A DNA stretch of 64,000 nt from Methyloversatilis discipulorum (GTDB lineage: Bacteria > Pseudomonadota > Gammaproteobacteria > Burkholderiales > Rhodocyclaceae). The stretch spans positions 868,001 to 932,000 of the forward strand of contig NZ_AZUP01000001.1 of assembly GCF_000527135.1 (NCBI RefSeq), given 5' to 3'. The position numbers were made by a program, and so were the translations under genes. Under the pieces are notes generated by a model. That model had not been told where the DNA came from. It ran no database searches and saw only the letters and a program-made list of their open reading frames with translations. The stretch's first letter is position 1. Each line of letters begins with the position of its first letter. Below are positions 35,855 through 43,767 of the stretch, piece by piece.

Positions 35855-36000
35855 CTGTCGGGGTCAGAAGACCCCTCCACAGAACCCCGGCTCGGACAGC
35901 AACCGGCGAGTGCCTCTCGTGGGAGCGCCCTTGGCCGCGACGCGGCTGACGCCGGCCGCCGGCTCGGCTTCAGGCTTCTGTCGCGGTCAGGAGACCGCTT
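35855..36000. repeat. REP-like palindromic repeats (inverted relative to the 8.5-kb locus)
   Basis: Position 35855-35882 (CTGTCGGGGTCAGAAGACCCCTCCACAG) is almost the exact reverse complement of 8625-8653. Position 35919-35941 (GTGGGAGCGCCCTTGGCCGCGAC) is the reverse complement of the second unit there, with one arm changed. A third palindrome, GCGGTC-AGGA-GACCGC, lies at about 35983-35998. They occupy the space between the sensor gene and the 3' end of radA. Confidence 0.75.
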
Positions 36001-36012
36001 TCCGCACTCTCG

Positions 36013-37374
36013 TCAATCCAGCTCGCGCAGCCGCGCAAATGCTTCCTCCAGACGTTCCACGGGAATTACCGTCAGCCCCTCGATCGCCTGCTTCGGTGCA
36101 TTGGCGCGCGGAATGAGCGCATGGGTGAAGCCGAGCTTGGCTGCCTCGCGCAGACGTTCCTGACCGCGCGGCGCGGGCCGTATCTCGCCGGCCAGACCGA
36201 CCTCGCCGAAGGCGATCAGCTTGGCGGGCAGCGGGCGGTTCTTCAGCGACGACACGATGGCCAGCAGCACCGCCAGGTCGCCTGCCGGTTCGCCGATCTT
36301 GACGCCGCCCACCGCGTTGACGAACACGTCCTGGTCAGCGCAGGTCACGCCTGCGTGCCGGTGCAGCACCGCCAGCAGCATGGCGAGGCGCGCGCTGTCG
36401 AGACCGACGGTGAGCCGGCGCGGATTGCCGTGCGCACTGTCGACCAGCGCCTGTATCTCGACCAGCAGCGGTCGCGTACCTTCCTGCGTCACCAGTACGC
36501 AGGAGCCGGGGACCGGCTGCGCGTGCTGCGACAGGAACAGCGCCGACGGATTCGACACGCCGCGCAGCCCGCGTTCGGTCATCGCGAACACGCCGAGTTC
36601 ATTGACCGCGCCGTAGCGGTTCTTGAAAGCCCGCACCAGACGAAAGCTCGATCCGGTTTCGCCTTCGAAATAGAGCACCGTATCGACGATGTGTTCGAGC
36701 ACGCGCGGACCGGCCAGCGTGCCTTCCTTGGTCACGTGACCAACCAGGATGAGGCTGTGCCCGGCCTGCTTGGCCGCCCGCGTGAGCTGGGCTGCGCATT
36801 CGCGCACCTGGGCGACCGAGCCCGGCGCCGACGTGAGCTGTTCGGAATAGACGGTCTGGATCGAGTCGATCACCACCACCCGTGGGCGCGTGTCGTTCAG
36901 CGCGGCGCCGATCTTCTCAAGATTGATTTCGGCCAGCAGCTGCATGCCGGCCGGGTCGAGCGCCAGCCGCTGCGCGCGCAGCGCCACCTGTTCGCCCGAT
37001 TCCTCGCCGGTCACGTAAAGCGCCGGCACGCGCGGCGCGAGCTGGGCCAACGCCTGCAGCAACAGCGTCGATTTGCCGATGCCCGGGTCGCCGCCGATCA
37101 GCACCACGCCGCCCGGCACCAGACCGCCGCCGAGCACGCGGTCGAATTCGTCGAGCCCGGTAGGCAGCCGCGGCTCTTCGCGTGGCCGGATGTCGGCCAG
37201 CGCCTGTACCTTTGCGGTGCCGGCGAGCGAGGCGAAGCGGTGCGCACCGGTGCCCTGCTCCGGCACCGTTTCGACCAGTGAATTCCAGGCCTTGCAGTCG
37301 GCGCACTGGCCGGCCCACTTCGGGCTGACCGCACCGCATTCACTACAGACGTAACTGGTTTTCGGCTTTGCCAT
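36013..37374 (-). CDS. radA: DNA repair protein RadA
   Basis: RadA is a RecA-related branch-migration helicase acting in recombinational repair. The 453-residue protein has the zinc finger C10-x2-C13...C24-x2-C27, Walker A GGDPGIGKST (94-103), the RadA signature KNRYG (251-255) and a C-terminal Lon-protease-like domain (GGVKIGEPAGDLAVLLAI). I begin at ATG 37374 (MAKPKTSYVCSECG); the longer frame has no family support. alr lies 5 nt upstream on the same strand. Confidence 0.96.
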   Translation of the reverse strand: MAKPKTSYVCSECGAVSPKWAGQCADCKAWNSLVETVPEQGTGAHRFASLAGTAKVQALADIRPREEPRLPTGLDEFDRVLGGGLVPGGVVLIGGDPGIGKSTLLLQALAQLAPRVPALYVTGEESGEQVALRAQRLALDPAGMQLLAEINLEKIGAALNDTRPRVVVIDSIQTVYSEQLTSAPGSVAQVRECAAQLTRAAKQAGHSLILVGHVTKEGTLAGPRVLEHIVDTVLYFEGETGSSFRLVRAFKNRYGAVNELGVFAMTERGLRGVSNPSALFLSQHAQPVPGSCVLVTQEGTRPLLVEIQALVDSAHGNPRRLTVGLDSARLAMLLAVLHRHAGVTCADQDVFVNAVGGVKIGEPAGDLAVLLAIVSSLKNRPLPAKLIAFGEVGLAGEIRPAPRGQERLREAAKLGFTHALIPRANAPKQAIEGLTVIPVERLEEAFARLRELD

Positions 37375-37379
37375 CGGGG

Positions 37380-38540
37380 TCAGCGGGCGAGCGCGACGGT
37401 CGGCTGCGGCTCGGTCAGTTCGGCCGTACCGATCTCGACCGCCGGCACGCGCAGTGCCAAAGCGCAGACCAGCTCGTAATTGACCGTACCGGCACGCAGC
37501 GCCACTTCGTCCAGCGATACATGCTCGCCCCACAGTTCGACCACGCTGCCGAGGCCGGCTTGCGGGATGTCGGTCAGGTCGACGGCGATCATGTCCATCG
37601 ATACGCGGCCGACCAGCCGGCTGCGCACACCGTCGACCGCCACCGGCGTGCCGCTCGGCGCGTGACGCGGGTAGCCGTCAGCGTAGCCGCAGGCGACGGT
37701 GCCGACGCGCATCGAACGCTCGGCGGTGAACATGCCGCCGTAACCGACGCGGTCGCCCGGTTGCAGCTGCTGCACCGCGATGACCCGCGCCTCGAAACGC
37801 ATGACCGGCTTCAGGCCGATGTCGGCAGCCGTGGCGTGGGCCGTGGCCGGGCTGGCGCCGTAGAGCAGGATGCCGGGGCGCACCCAGTCGGCGTGCGTCT
37901 GCGGGAAGCGCAGCAAGGCGGCGGAATTCGCCATCGACACAGGGCCGTCGAACTGGGCGGCCAGCGGCGCGAAACGCGCGAACTGGGCATCGACACCGCG
38001 CTCGCCGTCGGCGTCGGCAAAATGAGTCATCAGGCCGATCTGTCCCGCGTGCGGCCAGGCGCGCAGGCGCGCAAGTGCGGCCGGCACCTGGGCCGGCGTG
38101 ATGCCGAGCCGGTTCATGCCCGTGTTCACCTTGAGGAAGAGCGGAATGCGCGCGCCGGCCGGCAGTTGCGCCGATTCGAGCCAGTCGAGTTGCTCCAGCG
38201 TGTGCACCACGGTGGACAGCCTGCGCGCGGCGATCTCCGGCAGGTCCTTGGCGCCGAAAAAGCCTTCGAGCAGCAGGATGGGCTGGGTGATGCCCGCCTC
38301 GCGCAGGCGGACGGCGTCCTCGAGGTCGAGCAGCGCGAAGCCGTCCGCCAGCGTTGCCAGGCCGCGCGCAATACGCATGATGCCGTGACCGTAGGCGTTG
38401 GCCTTGATCACCGCCCACATCTTGGCGCCGCCGGCGAGTTCGCGTGTACGGAGGTAGTTGTGGCGCAGCGCATCGAAATCGATGCAGGCGTGGATGGGAC
38501 GGAAAAGCGGAAAAGGTTCGGTGAAGTGCGGGCGCGACAT
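37380..38540 (-). CDS. alr: Alanine racemase
   Basis: This PLP enzyme makes D-alanine for peptidoglycan. The 386-residue chain shows the PLP lysine in WAVIKANAYGHG (Lys46), the catalytic tyrosine in VGYGGMF (Tyr267), RPGILLYG, and GRVSMDMIAVDLT near the second half of the active site. About 25 extra residues precede the core (MSRPHFTEPFPLFRPIHACIDFDALRHNY). It ends 5 nt before radA and is likely co-transcribed with it. It is the only alanine racemase here, so biosynthetic Alr versus catabolic DadX cannot be told apart; no dadA is adjacent. Confidence 0.94.
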   Translation of the reverse strand: MSRPHFTEPFPLFRPIHACIDFDALRHNYLRTRELAGGAKMWAVIKANAYGHGIMRIARGLATLADGFALLDLEDAVRLREAGITQPILLLEGFFGAKDLPEIAARRLSTVVHTLEQLDWLESAQLPAGARIPLFLKVNTGMNRLGITPAQVPAALARLRAWPHAGQIGLMTHFADADGERGVDAQFARFAPLAAQFDGPVSMANSAALLRFPQTHADWVRPGILLYGASPATAHATAADIGLKPVMRFEARVIAVQQLQPGDRVGYGGMFTAERSMRVGTVACGYADGYPRHAPSGTPVAVDGVRSRLVGRVSMDMIAVDLTDIPQAGLGSVVELWGEHVSLDEVALRAGTVNYELVCALALRVPAVEIGTAELTEPQPTVALAR

Positions 38541-38586
38541 GAGGGGCGTTCGGCGGGAACTGCGAGCTGCGAAGCCCCGGATTGTA

Positions 38587-39486
38587 CTATCGGCGCTGCG
38601 ACAGCCGGGTCGCGGCGAACTCGCCGAACTGTTTCGCCATATATGTACGGAAGCGTTCCGACGGGTACAGCAGCGTCATGTGCCGTACCAGCCGCGGGCG
38701 CAGCGGCACCGCCACCAGCAGTCCGAGGCTGGTTTCGTGGCGGATGGCAGCCTGCGACAGGATGGCGTAGGCCAGCCCCCTCTCCAGTACGCCCTTGACC
38801 GAGGACAGGCGGTCGAGCTCGAAAGCCAGCGGCAGCTTGGCCGGATCGACGCCGCCGCGCGACAGGTAGTTCTCCAGCAGCGCGCGCACGCTGCCGGCGT
38901 CGCGCCCGGCACAGGGGTGCAGCAGCAGGTGCTCGGGCGTCACTTCCTTCAGCTTGGCGAGCGGAAAATCGGGCGAACAGACCACCACCAGCTCGTCCTC
39001 GGCACAAGGCTCGACCATCACCTGCGAGCCGCCGCGCCCGAGGCCTTCGACGATGCCGATGTCGAGCACGCGCTGATCCACCATGTCCTCGATCACGTCC
39101 GGGTTGTCGACGGTCAGGCGCGGCACCACGTTCGGATGGGCGATGCGGAATTCCGCCAGCACCGGCGGCAGATGGTATTCGGCGACGGTCGGCGTGGCGC
39201 CGATCAACAGATGGCCACGCAGATCGGTGGCCATCGCCTGCAGCTCGTTCTCGAGACTGGCGAACAGGTCGAGGATACGGTCGGCGTAGTCCTTCACCTT
39301 GACGCCCTCCGGCGTCAGCGAGACGCGGCCGTGGGCGCGCTCGAACAGCCGGGTGCCGAAATGCTCCTCCAGCTGCTTGATCTGGAAAGTGACCGCAGGC
39401 TGGGTCATCTGCAGCAGTTCCGCCGCGCGCGTGAACGACATCTGGCTTGCTGCTGCGTGAAAGACTTCCAGCCTTCTATCGGGCAT
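38587..39486 (-). CDS. LysR-family transcriptional regulator
   Basis: This 299-residue LysR-type regulator has the helix-turn-helix in MPDRRLEVFHAAASQMSFTRAAELLQMTQPAVTFQIKQLEEHFGTRLFER, followed by an effector-binding domain (LLIGATPTVAEYHLPPVLAEFRIAHPNV). The overall look is that of the CysL/YeiE/CbbR-like branch. The ATG at 39486 has an ideal AGAGGGA 5 nt upstream; the longer frame is unlikely. It is divergent from lplT, with a T-N11-A dyad (39519-39531) in between that could be its own operator. The effector is unknown. Confidence 0.88.
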   Translation of the reverse strand: MPDRRLEVFHAAASQMSFTRAAELLQMTQPAVTFQIKQLEEHFGTRLFERAHGRVSLTPEGVKVKDYADRILDLFASLENELQAMATDLRGHLLIGATPTVAEYHLPPVLAEFRIAHPNVVPRLTVDNPDVIEDMVDQRVLDIGIVEGLGRGGSQVMVEPCAEDELVVVCSPDFPLAKLKEVTPEHLLLHPCAGRDAGSVRALLENYLSRGGVDPAKLPLAFELDRLSSVKGVLERGLAYAILSQAAIRHETSLGLLVAVPLRPRLVRHMTLLYPSERFRTYMAKQFGEFAATRLSQRR

Positions 39487-39518
39487 TTTTCCCTCTGTAT
39501 AAGTGTCGCCTGCCCTCG

Positions 39519-39531
39519 TGGTTATAGACCA
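39519..39531. promoter_or_regulatory. LysR-type operator candidate (T-N11-A)
   Basis: TGGTTATAGACCA is a short dyad (TGGT-N5-ACCA) that fits the LysR T-N11-A rule. It lies 33 bp upstream of the lysR start in the lysR-lplT divergent region. Autoregulation is the simplest reading. Confidence 0.4.
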
Positions 39532-39732
39532 AGTCGGGGTTGGCGGGTAAACCAAAATGCGTCAGTGGACGCGATGCGACAGCAGCGCTGCGGATGCCGA
39601 AATCGTGTTGCGGCGCGACAGGATACGCTTTGTGACACGAGGCGCGGGGGCGGCAAGGGCGTCAAGGGGTTCATGGTATAAAGGCGCACTTTTTTCGCCC
39701 GGCCGGCGGCCTGATCCGGCTGCAGACGTTCG

Positions 39733-40998
39733 ATGCCTTTCGGCTTCTACATCATCATGGCGGCGCAGTTCTTTTCCGCGCTCGCCGACAATGCCCTTCT
39801 GGTCGTTGCCATCTATCTGCTGAAGGACATGCAGGCCCCAGGCTGGCAGATTCCGCTGCTCAAGCTCTTCTTCACGATTTCCTATGTGGCGCTGGCCGCT
39901 TTCGTCGGCGCCTTCGCCGACTCAATGCCCAAGCGGCGGGTCATGTTCATCAGCAACATGATCAAGGTGGGCGGCTGTGCGCTGATGTTCGGTTGGGTGC
40001 ACCCGCTGTTCGCCTACGCCGTCGTCGGGCTGGGCGCGGCCGCCTATTCGCCGGCGAAGTACGGCATTCTGACCGAGTACCTGCCGCACCGACTGCTGGT
40101 CGTCGCCAACGGGTGGATCGAAGGTCTGACGGTCGGCGCCATCATCCTCGGCGTGCTGTTGGGCGGCCTGCTGATCGACCCGTCGCTGAGCGCGCGCCTG
40201 CTTGCCATCGATCTGCCGCTGATCGACACCGGTCTGGACACCACGGTCGAGGTCAGTCTGATCATCGTCGGTGGACTGTACGCACTTGCAGCATTCTTCA
40301 ACCTCTACATTCCGGATACCGGCGTGCCGATGAAGCCGCTGCACGCCAGTCCCCTCGTTCTTCTGGCCGACTTCGGCCGCTGTTTCAACGGTCTGTGGCG
40401 GGACAAGCTGGGGCAGATTTCGCTGGCGGTCACCACGCTGTTCTGGGGCGCGGGCGCCACGCTGCAGTTCATCGTGATCGACTGGGCCGACCGCGCACTC
40501 GGCATGGGTCTGTCCCAGGCCTCCAAGCTGCAGGGCGTGGTGGCGGTGGGGATTGCCATCGGTGCGGTCATGGCGGCGCGCCGTATTTCCTTGCGCGCCT
40601 CGGTGCGGGTGATTCCGCTCGGTATCGCGATGGGCGTGCTGGTGCCGCTGATGGTGCTGGTGAGCAACCTGTGGCTGGCGGTACCGCTGCTGGTGCTGAT
40701 CGGCGCCTGTGCGGGTTTCTTCGTAGTGCCGATGAATGCGCTGCTGCAGCACCGCGGTCACATGCTGATGGGGGCCGGCAATTCAATCGCCGTACAGAAC
40801 TTCAACGAAAATCTGTCCATCCTGATCATGACCGGCCTCTACGCCGCCCTGCTGGCGGCCGGCCTGTCGGTCTACATTGTCATGATCCTGTTCGGCGCTT
40901 TCGTCGCGGCGACGATGTACGCGGTGCGCAAATGGCACCACGCGAATCAGCGCCGGCACGACGATGTGGCGCAGCTCGACGACGGCGCGATCCACTGA
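39733..40998 (+). CDS. lplT: Lysophospholipid transporter LplT
   Basis: This 421-residue major facilitator superfamily protein with about 12 helices matches LplT, which flips lysophospholipids across the inner membrane for reacylation. Its N-terminus FYIIMAAQFFSALADNALLVVAIYLLKDM, the PKRRVMFISNMIKVGGCALM loop and GAAAYSPAKYGILTEYLPHRLLVVANGWIEGLTVGAIILG are characteristic. In E. coli the partner acyltransferase Aas is adjacent or fused; no such gene is in the window. It is divergent from a LysR regulator. Confidence 0.92.
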   Translation: MPFGFYIIMAAQFFSALADNALLVVAIYLLKDMQAPGWQIPLLKLFFTISYVALAAFVGAFADSMPKRRVMFISNMIKVGGCALMFGWVHPLFAYAVVGLGAAAYSPAKYGILTEYLPHRLLVVANGWIEGLTVGAIILGVLLGGLLIDPSLSARLLAIDLPLIDTGLDTTVEVSLIIVGGLYALAAFFNLYIPDTGVPMKPLHASPLVLLADFGRCFNGLWRDKLGQISLAVTTLFWGAGATLQFIVIDWADRALGMGLSQASKLQGVVAVGIAIGAVMAARRISLRASVRVIPLGIAMGVLVPLMVLVSNLWLAVPLLVLIGACAGFFVVPMNALLQHRGHMLMGAGNSIAVQNFNENLSILIMTGLYAALLAAGLSVYIVMILFGAFVAATMYAVRKWHHANQRRHDDVAQLDDGAIH

Positions 40999-41009
40999 CC
41001 GCCTGCAGT

Positions 41010-41063
41010 CTAGGGTCTCTGCCATTGAATCGCGAACCGCGTTTGCAGTCCAACAGACCCTAG
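41010..41063. repeat. Nested inverted repeat between convergent lplT and glycine-zipper genes
   Basis: Outer arms CTAGGGTCT (41010-41018) and AGACCCTAG (41055-41063) match perfectly over 9 bp and enclose a smaller CGCG-AAC-CGCG hairpin followed by TTT (41031-41044). The outer right arm includes the stop codon of the glycine-zipper gene. It probably ends transcription from both sides, though a long T-tract is missing. Confidence 0.45.
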
Positions 41064-41611
41064 CCGCGCGGTACCCAGGCGCCGTCGTCACGACGACAGG
41101 CGGTTCCGTTCGAGCTATCGCCGCGACCGTTTGCCTCGCCGCGCAGCATGTAGCTGCGGCACCCTTCCCCGCTCGCCTTGCCCGGCGTCAGCGTGTAGCT
41201 GACCCCCTCTGACCGCCAGCTCACCGGCTTGCCGTTGTCGGCCAGTTCCAATGCGTGACCGATGCAGGCGCGGTCCGCCTCATCAAGGTCACGTCCGATA
41301 CGGGCGCCGATCAGCGCGCCTATCGTGGTGCCCAGCACGATGGCAACGAGACGGCTGTCACGGTCCGGAACCGCAGAACCGACCAGTCCGCCCATCGTGC
41401 CACCGAGCGCCGCGCCGACCGCCTCCCGGTTGCAGCGCCCGGAGCGGATGCCGTAGTCGTCATTCCACTTGTAGCCGGTGTAGCCGACGTAGTGCGGGTC
41501 GTTCTGCTTGCGCCAGCCGTGCGCCGGCGCGTGGGCCTGCGGACCGGAGAGAACGGGAGCCGCGAACGCGGTCAGGCTGAGGGCGATTGCGACGGTTCTG
41601 AGGGTGTGCAC
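41060..41611 (-). CDS. Glycine-zipper (17-kDa surface antigen-like) secreted protein
   Basis: This 183-residue exported protein has a signal peptide MHTLRTVAIALSLTAFAAPVLSG and no lipobox Cys at the cleavage site. The central part has two glycine-zipper segments (AVGAALGGTMGGLVGSAV and IVLGTTIGALIGARIGRDLDEADRA), as in the Rickettsia 17-kDa antigen family, which insert into or associate with the outer membrane. Three cysteines follow in the C-terminal domain (ACIGH, GCRSYM, ACRRDD). It lies downstream of the uracil-DNA glycosylase on the same strand and may be read from the same transcript. Confidence 0.82.
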   Translation of the reverse strand: MHTLRTVAIALSLTAFAAPVLSGPQAHAPAHGWRKQNDPHYVGYTGYKWNDDYGIRSGRCNREAVGAALGGTMGGLVGSAVPDRDSRLVAIVLGTTIGALIGARIGRDLDEADRACIGHALELADNGKPVSWRSEGVSYTLTPGKASGEGCRSYMLRGEANGRGDSSNGTACRRDDGAWVPRG

Positions 41612-41667
41612 GTACCGACTCCGGATGAAAGTGGCGCGATGCTAGCGCCGGCCGGATCCCGATGCTG

Positions 41668-42438
41668 TCAGACGACGCTGGCACGCGCAAAACACAGGTC
41701 TTCCCACGCCTTGGCCTTGTCCTGCGGGTTACGCAGCAGATAGGCGGGATGGTAGGTCACCACCACCGGCACGCCCTTGCGCTCGAACAGGCGGCCGCGC
41801 GCCGCCGCGATCTTGATTTCACCGCCGAGCAGCGTCTGCGCTGCAGGCCGGCCCAGCGCGACGATGATGCGCGGCCGGATCAGTTCGATCTGGCGATCCA
41901 GATAGGGGTGACAGGTCGCGATCTCGTCCGCCTCGGGCGTGCGATTGCCCGGCGGACGGCATTTCACCGCGTTGGCGATGTAGACGTTCTGGCCTCGCGC
42001 CAGCCCGAGCGAGGCCAGCATCGCATCGAGCAGCTTGCCGGCCTGGCCGACGAACGGCTCGCCGCGCGCGTCCTCTTCCGCGCCCGGCCCTTCGCCGACG
42101 AACAGCCAGTCCGCTTCGCGGTCGCCGACGCCGGGCACCGCCTGCGTGCGGCGCTCACTCAGCCGGCAGGCCTGACACGCGCGGATGCGCTCTTCCAGTT
42201 CGTCCCAACCCAGTCCTTCGACCGACACTGTGGCGGGCGGCGCAGCAACCGTCGTCACTACCGGCGCGACAGGCCGCAGCGGTGCACTGTCGGCCCGCAC
42301 CGGCGCGGCGGCAGGCGGCTCGACCGGCGCCTGCTCGCTGGCACGGATGTCCGGCCCGGCCTGCGGCGGTGGCGAAGTACGGTCGCGCCACAGCGGTGCG
42401 ATGCCCATTTCGCGCAGCATCGAATCGCGGCGGTTCAT
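41668..42438 (-). CDS. Family 4-type uracil-DNA glycosylase
   Basis: This 256-residue Fe-S uracil-DNA glycosylase removes uracil from DNA. The C-terminal ~180 residues carry the family pattern: Cys pair CQACRLSE, the catalytic block VGEGPGAEEDARGEPFVGQAGKLLD, NAVKCRPPGNRTP and TCHPYL (further Fe-S cysteines), and VTYHPAYLLRNPQDK. An N-terminal Pro/Ala-rich linker of about 70 residues is common in betaproteobacterial forms. I begin at ATG 42438 with GAGGT upstream; the longer frame would overlap rimI. It follows rimI and tsaB on the same strand, a common betaproteobacterial order. Confidence 0.92.
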   Translation of the reverse strand: MNRRDSMLREMGIAPLWRDRTSPPPQAGPDIRASEQAPVEPPAAAPVRADSAPLRPVAPVVTTVAAPPATVSVEGLGWDELEERIRACQACRLSERRTQAVPGVGDREADWLFVGEGPGAEEDARGEPFVGQAGKLLDAMLASLGLARGQNVYIANAVKCRPPGNRTPEADEIATCHPYLDRQIELIRPRIIVALGRPAAQTLLGGEIKIAAARGRLFERKGVPVVVTYHPAYLLRNPQDKAKAWEDLCFARASVV

Positions 42439-42448
42439 CGCGATGACC

Positions 42449-42937
42449 TCATTGCATCCATGTATCGTCCAGTTCTGCACTCATCACGATGGCATCCTCC
42501 CGACCGTCCAGCGCCGGGTAATAGCGTGGCCGTCGCCCTATCGGCTGGAAGCCGGTCTGATCGTACAAGGCACGGGCCGCTGCGTTGGACGGCCTGACTT
42601 CGAGAAACATGCGCGCCGCGCCGTGGCTCATCGCCTCGCGACCGAGGTGAGCGAGCAGTCGCCGCCCGAGCCCGCGGCACTGATACTCGCGCGCCACGCT
42701 GATGTTCAGCAGGTGTGCCTCGTCGAGCACGCACATCATGACCGCGTAGCCGGCCATCGAACGCCCCTGCCACATCACGCGGCAGCAGTAACCGGCACTC
42801 AGCGAGTCGGCGAAATTCACGCGCGTCCACGGGAAATCGAACAGCGTGCGCTCGATGCGCGCCACCTCGTCGAGATCCTCGTCGCGCATCGGCGCAAACG
42901 ACGTGACCGTACCGAAGCTAACGCCCGCCGCCGCCAT
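42449..42937 (-). CDS. rimI: Ribosomal protein S18-alanine N-acetyltransferase
   Basis: This 162-residue GNAT acetyltransferase acetylates the N-terminus of ribosomal protein S18. It has the CoA-binding block VAREYQCRGLGRRLLAHL (Q/RxxGxG/A type), preceded by EAHLLNISV, and the end LEVRPSNAAARALYDQTGFQPIGRRPRYYP typical of RimI. The ATG at 42937 overlaps the tsaB stop by one base (ATGA arrangement), fixing the start. Confidence 0.93.
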   Translation of the reverse strand: MAAAGVSFGTVTSFAPMRDEDLDEVARIERTLFDFPWTRVNFADSLSAGYCCRVMWQGRSMAGYAVMMCVLDEAHLLNISVAREYQCRGLGRRLLAHLGREAMSHGAARMFLEVRPSNAAARALYDQTGFQPIGRRPRYYPALDGREDAIVMSAELDDTWMQ

Positions 42938-43632
42938 CAAGCGCGGCCTCCCGCGGCCAGTCGTTCGGCCGTGGTCTGCGCCACCTTGTCGCGCACATAG
43001 AGCGGCGCCGCCAGCGCCGCGTCGATGGACAGTCCGGCCGCCAGCCGGAGCGCCCCGAGACGGGCGATGTCGCGCGCGTGCACCGCTGCAGCGGCATCGA
43101 TCGACGCAAGCTCCGCCGTCCACGCCAGTTGCGCAACCGGCGCCAGCCCGAAGCCGCTGCCGCAGCCGTGCCAGTGCGCCGGGCCGTCCGGCGGTGGAGG
43201 CAAGCTGTCGGGCGGTCCGACCCGGATGTCGGTGCGCGCTTCGACCTGCCCGCCCCGCACCTCGCAGGCAACGCTATAGACCTCGCTCATTCGCGCATCG
43301 ACGCAACACAGATGCAGCCCGTCGCCACGTCCCAGCGCGAGCGCATCGAGCGTCGGCACCGGCACCAGCGGCAGCCCGGCACCAAGCGCCAGTCCCTGCG
43401 CCACCGACACGGCCAGCCGCAGGCCGGTGAAGCTGCCGGGGCCGGCGCTGAACGCGATCGCATCGAGCTGGTTCAGCGTCAGTCCAGCTTCCTCAAGTAA
43501 CTCGCCGACCCAGCCGAGGATGAACTGCGCATGCGTGCCCGGTGTTCCTCCCTCCCTCGACAGCAGGCGATCGCCCACGCGCAGTGCGACGGAGGCCTTT
43601 TCAGCGGACGTTTCGAGAGCAAGCAGCTTCAT
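42937..43632 (-). CDS. tsaB: tRNA threonylcarbamoyladenosine biosynthesis protein TsaB
   Basis: TsaB (231 residues) is the ASKHA-fold partner of TsaD and TsaE in making t6A37 of ANN-reading tRNAs. It opens MKLLALETSAEKASVAL and contains LNQLDAIAFSAGPGSFTGLRLAVSVAQGLALG, the TsaB hallmark. The ATG at 43632 is at the family start; upstream in-frame codons are unsupported. It shares an operon with rimI and the glycosylase. Confidence 0.95.
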   Translation of the reverse strand: MKLLALETSAEKASVALRVGDRLLSREGGTPGTHAQFILGWVGELLEEAGLTLNQLDAIAFSAGPGSFTGLRLAVSVAQGLALGAGLPLVPVPTLDALALGRGDGLHLCCVDARMSEVYSVACEVRGGQVEARTDIRVGPPDSLPPPPDGPAHWHGCGSGFGLAPVAQLAWTAELASIDAAAAVHARDIARLGALRLAAGLSIDAALAAPLYVRDKVAQTTAERLAAGGRA

Positions 43633-43660
43633 GCAGTGCAGCAAATGGGGGCAAAGGCGA

Positions 43661-43666
43661 ATTGTA
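43661..43666 (-). promoter_or_regulatory. Candidate -10 box for the tsaB operon
   Basis: On the minus strand CCTACAATTCG contains TACAAT 29 nt before the tsaB start, a good -10 match. The -35 region is GC-rich and unconvincing. Confidence 0.35.
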
Positions 43667-43729
43667 GGGGCTTCTGTTGCCCGCCGCGCGGGCGGATACT
43701 TCAAGTTCGATATGGGCACCGCCGTTACA

Positions 43730-43752
43730 CCGGACTGTGCCCTAGAGTCCGG
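43730..43752 (+). promoter_or_regulatory. Inverted repeat upstream of the receiver-TPR gene
   Basis: CCGGACT (43730-43736) and AGTCCGG (43746-43752) form a perfect 7-bp dyad 16 nt before the ATG at 43768, and AGTCCG is repeated at once downstream. It could be an operator or a hairpin covering the translation start. Confidence 0.4.
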
Positions 43753-43767
43753 AGTCCGTCACACCTC

